Shown: positions 42,460 through 50,625 of the stretch, piece by piece | Layout: each line of letters begins with the position of its first letter | Position numbering within the stretch: position 1 is the stretch's first letter | Assembly: GCA_019420585.1 (NCBI GenBank) | Contig: JAHZGX010000009.1 | Location: forward strand, 1 to 64,000 | Reading direction: 5' to 3' | DNA from: Prevotellaceae bacterium | Lineage (GTDB): Bacteria > Bacteroidota > Bacteroidia > Bacteroidales > Bacteroidaceae | Length of the DNA stretch: 64,000 bases | Translations under genes and position numbers: made by a program | The notes under the pieces: generated by a model | The model's database searches: none | What the model saw: only the letters and a program-made list of their open reading frames with translations | Told to the model about the DNA's origin: nothing

Positions 42460-44013
42460 ATGGCTGCTTACAAACTCTTATGGGTCGACGACGAGATAGA
42501 ATTGCTGGGGGCACACATACTCTTCCTGCAAAAGAAAGGCTATGAAGTGCACACCGTGAGCAACGGGAATGATGCTCTGGACTGCTGTGCGGAGGACACC
42601 TTCGACCTCATCCTGCTTGACGAGAACATGCCGGGACTGAGCGGTCTGGAGACCCTCACGCGCATCAAGGAGATAAGCCCCGCCACTCCCGTGGTCATGG
42701 TGACCAAGAGTGAGGAGGAGAACATCATGGAGCAGGCCATCGGGGCAAAGATTGCCGACTACCTCATCAAGCCGGTCAACCCCATACAGATACTCTCCAC
42801 ACTGAAGAAGAACATACACCAGAAGGAAATTGTCACCGAGCATACACAGACGGCCTACCAGCAAGACTTTGGCAAACTGGGCATGCAGATCAGCGACTCC
42901 ATGACGATGGAAGAATGGGTGGAGGTGTACAAACGGCTCACGTATTGGGAACTGCAACTCTCCGAGACTGACTCTGCCATGAAGGAGATGCTGGCCATGC
43001 AGCGCACCGAAGCCAACCGCGAGTACTCCAAGTTCATCAAGCGGAACTACATGAACTGGATGGAGCAGCCCGAGGAACGGCCTCTCATGAGCCCCGACAT
43101 CTTCAAGAGCCAGGTGTTCCCCGCGCTCAACCAGGGTGAGAAGGTGTTCCTCATTGTAATTGACAATTTCAGATATGACCAGTGGAAAGTGCTCCAGCCG
43201 GAACTCTCGGAACTCTTCACCTGTGAGGAAAACCTGTACTGCAGCATACTGCCCACGGCCACGCAATACGCGCGGAACGCCATCTTCAGCGGACTCATGC
43301 CGAACATCATCTCCACCATGTTCCCCGAACTATGGGTCGACGAGGACTCCGAGGAGGGAAAGAACCTCAATGAGGCACCGCTCATCAAGACTCAGTTTGA
43401 CCGGTACCGTCGCCACAACACCTTCACCTACCACAAGGTGAACGACTCCACTGCGGCCGAGAAACTGGTGCAACAGCTCCCCGCACTGCAGAAGTATGAT
43501 CTCAACGTGGTGGTGCTCAACTTCATCGACATGCTCTCACACGCCCGTACAGAGAGCCGCATGGTGCGCGAACTGGCCAGCAACGAGGCCGCCTACCGCA
43601 GCATAACGCTCAGTTGGTTCAGGCATTCGGCAGTGGCCGACCTGTTCAAGGCACTCTCGGCCACAGGCTACACCATCATCCTGACCACCGACCACGGCAG
43701 CATACGCTGCTACAACCCCATCAAAGTGGTGGGCGACAAGAACACCAACACCAACCTGCGCTACAAACTGGGCAAGAGCCTTACCTACAACCGCAAGGAG
43801 GTAATGGAGATACGTGACCCGCACAGAGCAGGGCTCCCCAGCCCGAACCTCAGCACGGCCTACATCTTTGCCACGGGCGATGATTTCTTCGCCTATCCAA
43901 ACAACTACAATTATTACGTACAATATTACAAGGACACCTTCCAGCACGGAGGAATCAGCATGGAGGAGATGCTCATCCCGCTGATTACCCTGCACGGGAA
44001 GAAACGGACATAA
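42460..44013 (+). CDS. porX: PorX-type response regulator with PglZ domain
   Basis: 517 residues. A receiver domain comes first: WVDDEIELLG, phospho-acceptor region LILLDENMPGLSG, MVTKSEEE, DYLIKPVNP. A helical linker and an alkaline-phosphatase-like PglZ domain follow (IVIDNFRYDQWKVL, NFIDMLSHAR, ILTTDHGSIRCYNP). This architecture is PorX, which with the PorY kinase controls type IX secretion in Porphyromonas. It also occurs in Bacteroidetes without obvious gliding. It is followed after 3 bases by tsaE. Confidence 0.9.
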   Translation: MAAYKLLWVDDEIELLGAHILFLQKKGYEVHTVSNGNDALDCCAEDTFDLILLDENMPGLSGLETLTRIKEISPATPVVMVTKSEEENIMEQAIGAKIADYLIKPVNPIQILSTLKKNIHQKEIVTEHTQTAYQQDFGKLGMQISDSMTMEEWVEVYKRLTYWELQLSETDSAMKEMLAMQRTEANREYSKFIKRNYMNWMEQPEERPLMSPDIFKSQVFPALNQGEKVFLIVIDNFRYDQWKVLQPELSELFTCEENLYCSILPTATQYARNAIFSGLMPNIISTMFPELWVDEDSEEGKNLNEAPLIKTQFDRYRRHNTFTYHKVNDSTAAEKLVQQLPALQKYDLNVVVLNFIDMLSHARTESRMVRELASNEAAYRSITLSWFRHSAVADLFKALSATGYTIILTTDHGSIRCYNPIKVVGDKNTNTNLRYKLGKSLTYNRKEVMEIRDPHRAGLPSPNLSTAYIFATGDDFFAYPNNYNYYVQYYKDTFQHGGISMEEMLIPLITLHGKKRT

Positions 44014-44016
44014 GAC

Positions 44017-44439
44017 ATGCAAGACGTGAACATCACATTCCGGGAAGAGGATATCCGGCAGGCAGCGGCACAGTTCGTGGCCGCCATGGAAGAATCCACC
44101 GTATTTGCCTTCTACGGCAAGATGGGAGCAGGAAAGACCACGTTCATCAAGGCTCTGTGCCGTGAACTGGGAGTGGAAGACACCGTCAATTCCCCCACCT
44201 TCGCCATCGTGAACGAGTATGAGGATGCCACAGGGCAGCCAGTATACCATTTCGACTTCTACCGCATCAAGCGTCTGGCCGAGGCTTACGACATGGGATG
44301 CGACGAGTATTTCTACAGCGGGCGGCCTTGCTTCATTGAATGGCCGGAACTGATAGAGGACATACTGCCTCAGGAAACCGTGAAGGTACACATCTGTGAG
44401 TTGCCCGACGGGAGCAGACAGATAAGCATGAGCCATTGA
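44017..44439 (+). CDS. tsaE: tRNA threonylcarbamoyladenosine biosynthesis ATPase
   Basis: 140 residues. P-loop FYGKMGAGKTTFIKALC, then NSPTFAIVNEYE, YHFDFYRIK and CFIEWPELIEDILP, the full set of TsaE motifs. It works with TsaB and TsaD in t6A37 modification of ANN-decoding tRNAs. The pairing with porX is frequent in Bacteroidetes as I recall. Confidence 0.94.
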   Translation: MQDVNITFREEDIRQAAAQFVAAMEESTVFAFYGKMGAGKTTFIKALCRELGVEDTVNSPTFAIVNEYEDATGQPVYHFDFYRIKRLAEAYDMGCDEYFYSGRPCFIEWPELIEDILPQETVKVHICELPDGSRQISMSH

Positions 44440-44539
44440 CGTTGGCACACTGAGAGAGATAAGGACCAAGGGGGTGTATCAAAATTCTGATGCACCCTCT
44501 TTTCACCCCATTCATAACCTGCAGGACAACATAAAAACA

Positions 44540-44569
44540 AAAGCCCTGGCTTTCACAAACCGGGGCTTT
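44540..44569 (+). terminator. Terminator-like hairpin downstream of tsaE
   Basis: AAAGCCC...GGGCTTT around a 16-base loop, 100 bases after tsaE. It is the only terminator-like structure in the 44440-44902 spacer. Confidence 0.55.
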
Positions 44570-44676
44570 GCCATATCACGAGAAATGACTCGGTTGGAAA
44601 TCAGTGGAGATGAGATTCCCAATAGTAAAAAAATACATACACTCTTGACTTGTTTTTGCCGAGTGGAGGAAAAGAG

Positions 44677-44742
44677 CGTGTAAAGTGCACTACTTTACGT
44701 CCTCGAGTGCACTACTTTACACTCCCGAGTCCTCTACTTTAC
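44677..44742. repeat. Three 22-bp tandem repeats ending CTACTTTAC
   Basis: Units end at 44698, 44720 and 44742, each closing with CTACTTTAC; units 1 and 2 share GTGCACTACTTTAC, and units 2 and 3 share CGAGT. A decayed fourth unit follows. The first unit is also palindromic (GTAAAGT-GCACT-ACTTTAC). They lie between the convergent genes tsaE and the kinase gene; I see no gene in this spacer. Confidence 0.75.
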
Positions 44743-44902
44743 ACCCTCTTTACAGCGTTCCCTGTAAGTCGTTACATTACAAAAAGATACAAAAAGAGTC
44801 ATGGTTGATAAATTTTCCTTACAGAAAACCTGCTGAAGATGGCAGAATTGTGGCTTGCAGAACGGAGGAAACCCAGAAAGGGGAAATCTTGAGGGAAGAC
44901 CT

Positions 44903-45706
44903 TTATCTTTCCCAATCCTCCACTCCTCCTTGCTGCAGGCGGTAGTGGCGCATCAGGCGGTAACACTCATCGGGGTTGAATCCCCTCATCCTGGCATATT
45001 CCTCTGCCATCCATCGGTGCATGTCAGCACTGGCCGGCAAGCGTTCAAAGTTGCGGCACCCCCGGTGCATGGACACACGGCCATGCCTCATGCGGTTGAG
45101 GTCCACCATCTCCAGCCGCACCTTGCAAGGGCGGCCGCCCGGAAGAGTCTCTTGTGCACACGTTTTGGAGGACACTTCTTTCACCTCAAAGAGAATGTTT
45201 CCCTGGCTGTAATCCATATTGTACATGCCACGTTCGTGCATCAGTGCCGTGCAGCGCCCCACCTCGCGGCACACCTGCTCCAGGCAGTCAAAGGAGCGCG
45301 AGCGGAGCATGTCATAGCGGTAAGGACAACGCGAACGCACCGTCACCATGTAACTGTGGGTGAAGAGCAAGCCATTGCGTATGTTGATGAAGCCCACAGG
45401 GAGCGGCGAGCCCACGCCCATCTCCATCAGCCGGCACGCATTGAGCATGGCACGCTTGGCCTTCGAGGCGCGCAGGAATCCATATACCAACCGGTTGGGG
45501 AAAACAGGTACCTGATAGGACTTGACCACATAGTCAACTCCCTCATGGGCAATCACGCGCAACTGGTTGCGCCCATCATGAATCAGCGTGCCCTCTCCGC
45601 GTTCAAAGACCTGTGGGAGTGACCGCATGAACGCCTCCATGCCCTCATGTCCCGGAAAAAGCATCACCGTGGTGGGATGCAGGATGTGTTGGAGCCAGGA
45701 GTTCAT
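44903..45706 (-). CDS. Lipopolysaccharide kinase-like protein (InaA/WaaP family)
   Basis: 267 residues with a protein-kinase-like fold. YVVKSYQVP holds a likely ATP-binding lysine; MYNMDYSQGNILFE is the catalytic loop (Asp and Asn); MVDLNRMRHG is the Mg-binding position. It probably phosphorylates a sugar of the LPS inner core. The start overlaps the upstream glycosyltransferase gene by four bases, indicating one transcript. Confidence 0.82.
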   Translation of the reverse strand: MNSWLQHILHPTTVMLFPGHEGMEAFMRSLPQVFERGEGTLIHDGRNQLRVIAHEGVDYVVKSYQVPVFPNRLVYGFLRASKAKRAMLNACRLMEMGVGSPLPVGFINIRNGLLFTHSYMVTVRSRCPYRYDMLRSRSFDCLEQVCREVGRCTALMHERGMYNMDYSQGNILFEVKEVSSKTCAQETLPGGRPCKVRLEMVDLNRMRHGRVSMHRGCRNFERLPASADMHRWMAEEYARMRGFNPDECYRLMRHYRLQQGGVEDWER

Positions 45707-46419
45707 ATCTTGTCAAGTCCCTTGGTGAATTTCAGCCAATAGTACTTCAGTGGATTAGTGTACTTCAGCCGCTTCCACGGACGGCTGGCATGCGGCTGGT
45801 GCAGCACGGGCAATGTGGTGAAGAGATAGTTGTGGAAGCCTGCGTCCAGACTGAGATGCGAGATGGTGACATCAAACCAGTTCTTTTCGCTGTCAAGAAT
45901 ACCGAAATCCACTCGCTTCAGGAGTTCGTTGGTAAGCAGGGTGCAGCAGAACGAGCAATGCCGGCGAGTGTCGAGCACGCGGTTCTGCTGTCGGCGTGCA
46001 AACAGGTAAGGATAGTTTATCTTGCCCTCCTCATCCACGGTCACAGCCGCAGCCAGACCACACTCCTCACGTCCCAAGGCACCATCCCACAGGCGTTGCA
46101 GGGTATCCGGGCGCACGGTCACATCGCTTTCCACGATGAGCAGGGCGGCATCATCCTCCAGGCAGAGTTGTCTCTCACGCTGGAGCACAAGCAGATAATT
46201 GGGTGAGGGATGACTGGTGAGGTCGGACAGGTTTACCAATTGGAATCCAAGGTTCTCGGCCTTGTTCTCCAGCAAGGCAGTGTTCTCCGGTGTGCTGAAG
46301 TCATTGTATACGGTATAGGTGTAGGGGACGTTCAGTTCCGAGTCAAGCACCGCATGGATAGTCTTCAATGTTGAGTCGATGGAGTCCTTCACCGGAGTGA
46401 TGATATGAAGTCGCTTCAT
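45703..46419 (-). CDS. Family 2 glycosyltransferase
   Basis: 238 residues from ATG 46419 (MKRLHIITPVKDSIDSTL); the longer frame upstream crosses the promoter. A GT-A fold with LHIITPVKDSI, TYTVYNDFSTPENTALL, LIVESDVTVRPDTLQRLW (the acidic metal site) and NWFDVTISHLSLDAGFHNYL. It is coupled to the LPS-kinase-like gene downstream, suggesting a role in LPS core assembly. Confidence 0.82.
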   Translation of the reverse strand: MKRLHIITPVKDSIDSTLKTIHAVLDSELNVPYTYTVYNDFSTPENTALLENKAENLGFQLVNLSDLTSHPSPNYLLVLQRERQLCLEDDAALLIVESDVTVRPDTLQRLWDGALGREECGLAAAVTVDEEGKINYPYLFARRQQNRVLDTRRHCSFCCTLLTNELLKRVDFGILDSEKNWFDVTISHLSLDAGFHNYLFTTLPVLHQPHASRPWKRLKYTNPLKYYWLKFTKGLDKI

Positions 46420-46435
46420 AGGTTTGTATTTTGTG

Positions 46436-46467
46436 CAAAAGTACACATTCCGGCGCAGAGAGACAAG
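46436..46467 (-). promoter_or_regulatory. Promoter of the GT2/LPS-kinase pair
   Basis: On the minus strand CTTG (46467-46464), 20 bases, TACTTTTG (46443-46436). Confidence 0.55.
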
Positions 46468-46486
46468 CAAAGTCGCCCAAAAGTCC

Positions 46487-46494
46487 TACCTTTG
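46487..46494 (+). promoter_or_regulatory. -7 box of the envelope-polymer cluster
   Basis: TACCTTTG, 33 bases upstream of the ATG at 46528, divergent from the promoter at 46436-46467. Confidence 0.5.
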
Positions 46495-46527
46495 CATAAG
46501 GTTCGGCACTTCCGAGCACACTGCCAG

Positions 46528-47268
46528 ATGAAGAAAAAAATATGGATTCCGATGATGACGCTGGCCGCCGCGGCAATGCTCTATGTGGGGTACATGTGGC
46601 ACCGCGTGGGCACCCGCCCCGACAAGGTGTGGCTCCACCGGTGCAACTCAATAGAGAAACTGCAGGAGAAGGAACATCTCTACCCCAACGTGGAGGTGGA
46701 CATCTGCCTGCGTCCCGGCGGCATGATGGACGTGACGCATGACTCCGACACCACTTTCCACCTCAGCATTGACCCCTACATGGCCTACCTGGCCAAACAT
46801 AAGGACAGATATGTATGGTTGGATGTCAAAAACCTGACAGAGGACAACCAGAGAACTTTCATCCACTCGCTGGACAGTTTGGTGCACACTTACGGCATCA
46901 TGAAGCATCAGTTGGTGATAGAGTCTCCCGAGTGGAAACTGCTTTTCCCGCTCACACGCGCCAAATACTATACCTCATGTTACGTGACTGCGCCACGCCC
47001 GTCATCGCTCACCAAATGGCAGCGTGACAGCGTGATTTCCCGCCTGGGCGTGGTGGCCCGGAGCGGATGCGTGCGTGCACTCTCGTTTCCGGCCTATTGG
47101 TACAACTCGCTCAGGCTGCAGTTTCAGGACGAGGACATCAGTTACCTAACATGGATGCACCACCGCACCCAACTGGGCATGCTGCTTGACCCTCTAGGAC
47201 AAGTCCTCATGAACGACCGGCGCGTCAAGGTGATATTGGTCAAAGACAAAGGACGCTACCACCGATGA
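46528..47268 (+). CDS. Membrane-anchored PLC-like phosphodiesterase-fold protein
   Basis: 246 residues from ATG 46528 (MKKKIWIPMMTLAAAAMLYV), with one N-terminal anchor. The body resembles glycerophosphodiester phosphodiesterase or FAM151-like barrels: WLHRCNSIEKLQEK, NVEVDICLRPGG, DVTHDSD and RYVWLDVKNL contain the His, Glu/Asp and HD positions of that fold. The barrel is shorter than in standard GDPDs. The stop overlaps the next gene by four bases. It may trim a phospho-polyol polymer or lipid; this is inference. Confidence 0.68.
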   Translation: MKKKIWIPMMTLAAAAMLYVGYMWHRVGTRPDKVWLHRCNSIEKLQEKEHLYPNVEVDICLRPGGMMDVTHDSDTTFHLSIDPYMAYLAKHKDRYVWLDVKNLTEDNQRTFIHSLDSLVHTYGIMKHQLVIESPEWKLLFPLTRAKYYTSCYVTAPRPSSLTKWQRDSVISRLGVVARSGCVRALSFPAYWYNSLRLQFQDEDISYLTWMHHRTQLGMLLDPLGQVLMNDRRVKVILVKDKGRYHR

Positions 47269-49202
47269 CTAGGTTTTATCTCAAGCACTTGGCCTGCCTG
47301 TTGGGTATCCATGCGGCAGGACTGCTGATGCTCAGCCTGATGCGCCTGGCACTATATGTGGCAGGACATCACTTTCTGGCGGAAGAATCAGCCGGAAACA
47401 TCCCGCTTCAGGTACAGGCGTTTGTGCGCGGTGTGTGGTTTGACAACGTCATAGGTTGCTACATACTCATCGTTCCCCTTATTTTCTCATTGCTGTGCCA
47501 CCTTGCGGGCAAAGGACGTCAGTCACTGGAGCCAAGCCTCCTGTGGATGCGTGTCTTTTGGCTGGCAGCCATAGGCATATCCGCCGCCAACATCCCTTAC
47601 TTCCTGTATTTCTTCAAGAACATCAACTCCAGCATATGGAACTGGGCGGAATACGGCACCACCACCATGGGCATGCTGCTGGGTGAACCATCCTACTACC
47701 CTCCTCTGATAGGCTTCGTGCTAACGGCTGTGCTGTTCATTGCACTCACCACGCGGATACGCCGATACTTCCTGCCCAAACGGCAAGAGTCAGGCAGACA
47801 GGCACGGAACAGGCAGGCATGCATACGGCTCAGCGTAACAGGAGTGCTGGGCGTACTTGCCGTTGGCAGCGCATCGGCAGGATTGTGCCTGCTTGGCATC
47901 AGAGGACGCACAGGCTACAATCCCATCAAAGTGAGTGCGGCCTACTATTGCAGGGACACCTTCCTCAACCAGTTGGGAATAAATCCCACTTTCAACTTGC
48001 TCACCAGCACACTGGACAACCAACGCCCCGAGAACAGGCAAATCACGCTGATGCCCGTGGACGAGGCACGCCACATATGCCTTGGGCTAATGGGGCGCCC
48101 ACTGGCCTACACACTGGTGCCGGAAGGAAGGCACGCATCCACGCTCAAGGGCAGAAACGTGATACTCATACTCATGGAAAGCATGAGTGCCAGCCTCATG
48201 GGACATGGGCACACACCTTTTCTCGACAGCCTGGCACACCACAGCCTCTTCTTCCCCCGTTGTTACTCTGCAGGAAACCACACAAACCACGGTATCTTCA
48301 GCACGCTATACTCCTTCCCGGCACTCATGTTCCGCAACCTGATGAAGGGAACCAACATTCCGCATTATCGGGGACTGCCCTCCGTACTGCGGGACAATGG
48401 TTATCACACACTCTTCTTCATGACTCACGAATCGCAGTATGACAACATGAACGGCTTCCTGCGCACTAATGGCTATGACGAGATATACTCCCAAGAGAAC
48501 TATCCCAGAAGCGAGGTGGTGAACAGTTTCGGCGTACAGGACCACTTTCTGTACCGCTTCGCCATACAGAGGCTGGCACAGACCAAGCAACCCTTCATGG
48601 CCACGCTGCTCAGCATAAGCAACCACCCGCCCTACGTCATACCGGAGTGGTTCCACTCTGATGCAGAAGAGAAGGAAGAACAAATTGTGGAGTATGCCGA
48701 CGAAGCACTGAGGCTCTTCTTCAAGCAAGCGGCCACGCAGGAATGGTATGACCGATCCGTGTTCGTACTCTTGGGTGACCACGGCAAACTCACCGGCACA
48801 GAGGAGAACGAGATGCCACAGTGCCTCAACCACATTCCGCTCATCATCCATGCCCCGGGACTGGCTCCTGAGGAGGTGGAATCATGGTGTATGCAACTGG
48901 ACGTGCAGCCCACCCTGCTCAGTCTGCTGGGCATCACGGCTCAGCAGGAGAACTTCGGGCAGAACGTCCTGCAGCATCCACGAACACTGGCATACTACAC
49001 CGCCGACAATGTAATAGGGGCACGCACCAACGGACATCTCTATATCTACGAACCAGCTACACGCACCGAGTGGCAGTACAAGACTGCGCCCGATGGCCAT
49101 TCAACACTCTCGGAGCAGACCGACAGCACATTCCTGGCTCTGAAGCAGGCACTTTTCAGTACCCTGCAGACGGCACAGGAGGAAATCAAGAAGCATGAGT
49201 AA
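47265..49202 (+). CDS. LtaS-like membrane sulfatase/phosphoglycerol transferase
   Basis: 645 residues. Five N-terminal membrane helices (residues ~10-190, plus one near 200) are followed by an alkaline-phosphatase-fold domain: VILILMESMSASLMG, YSAGNHTNHGIFSTLYSFPAL with the likely Thr nucleophile, FFMTHESQYDNMNGF, and VLLGDHGKLTG. The family moves phosphoglycerol or phosphoethanolamine between lipids and glycans. In Gram-negative Bacteroidetes the acceptor is unknown. Co-transcribed with the PLC-like gene and gtrA-type gene. Confidence 0.88.
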   Translation: MTRFYLKHLACLLGIHAAGLLMLSLMRLALYVAGHHFLAEESAGNIPLQVQAFVRGVWFDNVIGCYILIVPLIFSLLCHLAGKGRQSLEPSLLWMRVFWLAAIGISAANIPYFLYFFKNINSSIWNWAEYGTTTMGMLLGEPSYYPPLIGFVLTAVLFIALTTRIRRYFLPKRQESGRQARNRQACIRLSVTGVLGVLAVGSASAGLCLLGIRGRTGYNPIKVSAAYYCRDTFLNQLGINPTFNLLTSTLDNQRPENRQITLMPVDEARHICLGLMGRPLAYTLVPEGRHASTLKGRNVILILMESMSASLMGHGHTPFLDSLAHHSLFFPRCYSAGNHTNHGIFSTLYSFPALMFRNLMKGTNIPHYRGLPSVLRDNGYHTLFFMTHESQYDNMNGFLRTNGYDEIYSQENYPRSEVVNSFGVQDHFLYRFAIQRLAQTKQPFMATLLSISNHPPYVIPEWFHSDAEEKEEQIVEYADEALRLFFKQAATQEWYDRSVFVLLGDHGKLTGTEENEMPQCLNHIPLIIHAPGLAPEEVESWCMQLDVQPTLLSLLGITAQQENFGQNVLQHPRTLAYYTADNVIGARTNGHLYIYEPATRTEWQYKTAPDGHSTLSEQTDSTFLALKQALFSTLQTAQEEIKKHE

Positions 49203-49596
49203 GGAAGGGCTATACAGCAAGGAGACTTTGGCCGAAGCAATCCGCTTCGCATTCGTGGGCGGATTCGCCACCCTGCTGCACTGGATTATTTACGAAGTTC
49301 TGCTGCCTTGGTGCAATGCCTATGCGGCCTACGCAGTGGGATACACGCTGAGTTTCCTGGCCAACTTCCTGGCTACAAGCTACATTACATTCCGCACCCG
49401 CCCCACATGGACACGCCTGTGGGGTATGGTGGGAGCGCACGCCGTGAACTTCGGAGTGCACTTCGTGCTGCTGGCCGCCATGCTACGACTGGGTGTGCCT
49501 GAGCGTCTGGCTCCCATACCGGTGTTCTGCGTGGCCGTGCCCATCAACTTCCTGCTGGTAAGGTTCGTGTTCAAGAAGACTAAAGAAAGACAATGA
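49195..49596 (+). CDS. GtrA-family membrane protein
   Basis: 133 residues with four membrane helices: AIRFAFVGGFATLLHWIIYE, YAVGYTLSFLANFLATSY, the next two in the C-terminal half, and the usual end NFLLVRFVFK. GtrA-like proteins are thought to flip polyprenyl-phosphate sugars. It overlaps both neighbours and precedes a GtrB-like transferase, the expected pairing. Confidence 0.9.
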   Translation: MSKEGLYSKETLAEAIRFAFVGGFATLLHWIIYEVLLPWCNAYAAYAVGYTLSFLANFLATSYITFRTRPTWTRLWGMVGAHAVNFGVHFVLLAAMLRLGVPERLAPIPVFCVAVPINFLLVRFVFKKTKERQ

Positions 49597-50537
49597 TATA
49601 CATAGTGATACCCTGCTACAACGAGCAGGAAGTACTGGAAGACACTACCGGCAAATTGGCCGCACTCATCGCACGAATGCAGGATGAGCAAGTGAGAATA
49701 CTCTATGCCGATGACGGAAGCCGCGATGACACGTGGGCCATCATCTGCCGGATACATGCACAATATCCTTTTGTGGAAGGCATCCGACTGGCTCATAATG
49801 AGGGACACCAAAAGGCTCTCTGGGCCGGTATGGAGGCAGCCGCCGACCGCGCAGAGGCCATCATAAGCATCGATGCTGACCTGCAGGATGACATTGAGGT
49901 GATACCACGCATGGTGAAAGACTACCGGGAAGGAGCCGACATCGTGTACGGAGTGAGGCGTGAACGCGAAACAGACTCCACCTTCAAGCGCATGACAGCC
50001 CTGGCCTTCTACCGATTCATGAACACGCTGGGCAGCCACATCGTGTACAATCATGCCGACTTCCGCCTGCTGAGCCGCCGTGCACTGCTGGCCCTGCTCT
50101 CCTATCCCGAGCGCAACCTCTTCCTGCGCGGCATGGTGCCCATGCTTGGATTCAACGAGCAAACGGAATACTATGACCGGCTGGAACGCATGGCCGGAGA
50201 AAGCAAATACCCTCTGTCACGCATGATAACCCTGGCCATGGACGGCATCACCAGCCTGAGTGTAAAACCGCTGCGCTGGATTGGTATGGCCGGAATATGC
50301 TCCATACTGGTGGCCATAGGGGTTATCGTGTGGGCTTATGTGCAGCACGAGACGGGGCACACCATCACGGGATGGACCTCGCTGCTCATTTCAATATGGT
50401 TCGTGGGCGGATTGCTGCTCCTAGCCATCTGCGTGCTGGGGGAATATCTTGGCAAAGTGTACCAGGAAGTAAAGCGGCGCCCACACTATTTCATCATGGA
50501 AAGCGTGGGCAGGGACGCCACTGAGAAAAAGCCCTGA
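49593..50537 (+). CDS. Polyprenyl-phosphate glycosyltransferase (GtrB/ArnC-like, family 2)
   Basis: 314 residues. GT-A domain: IYIVIPCYNEQEVLEDT, LYADDGSRDDTW, IISIDADLQDDIEVIP (metal site DADLQDD), YGVRRERETDS. Two C-terminal membrane helices (GMAGICSILVAIGVIVWAY and LLISIWFVGGLLLLAICVLG) anchor it. It loads a sugar on undecaprenyl phosphate, which GtrA could flip for an ArnT-like transferase such as the one encoded convergently downstream. Confidence 0.92.
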   Translation: MIYIVIPCYNEQEVLEDTTGKLAALIARMQDEQVRILYADDGSRDDTWAIICRIHAQYPFVEGIRLAHNEGHQKALWAGMEAAADRAEAIISIDADLQDDIEVIPRMVKDYREGADIVYGVRRERETDSTFKRMTALAFYRFMNTLGSHIVYNHADFRLLSRRALLALLSYPERNLFLRGMVPMLGFNEQTEYYDRLERMAGESKYPLSRMITLAMDGITSLSVKPLRWIGMAGICSILVAIGVIVWAYVQHETGHTITGWTSLLISIWFVGGLLLLAICVLGEYLGKVYQEVKRRPHYFIMESVGRDATEKKP

Positions 50538-50546
50538 CAGAATAAC

Positions 50547-50594
50547 AAGGAGCAGCAAAGAGCACCGCATTGGCAGTGCTCTTTGCTGCTCCTT
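50547..50594. terminator. Bidirectional terminator, perfect 19-bp stem
   Basis: AAGGAGCAGCAAAGAGCAC (50547-50565) and its exact complement (50576-50594) flank a 10-base loop, between convergent genes. Flanking AT is modest but the stem is very strong. Confidence 0.85.
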
Positions 50595-50625
50595 AAATTC
50601 GGGAATCCCACTTGCACCGATCCCA

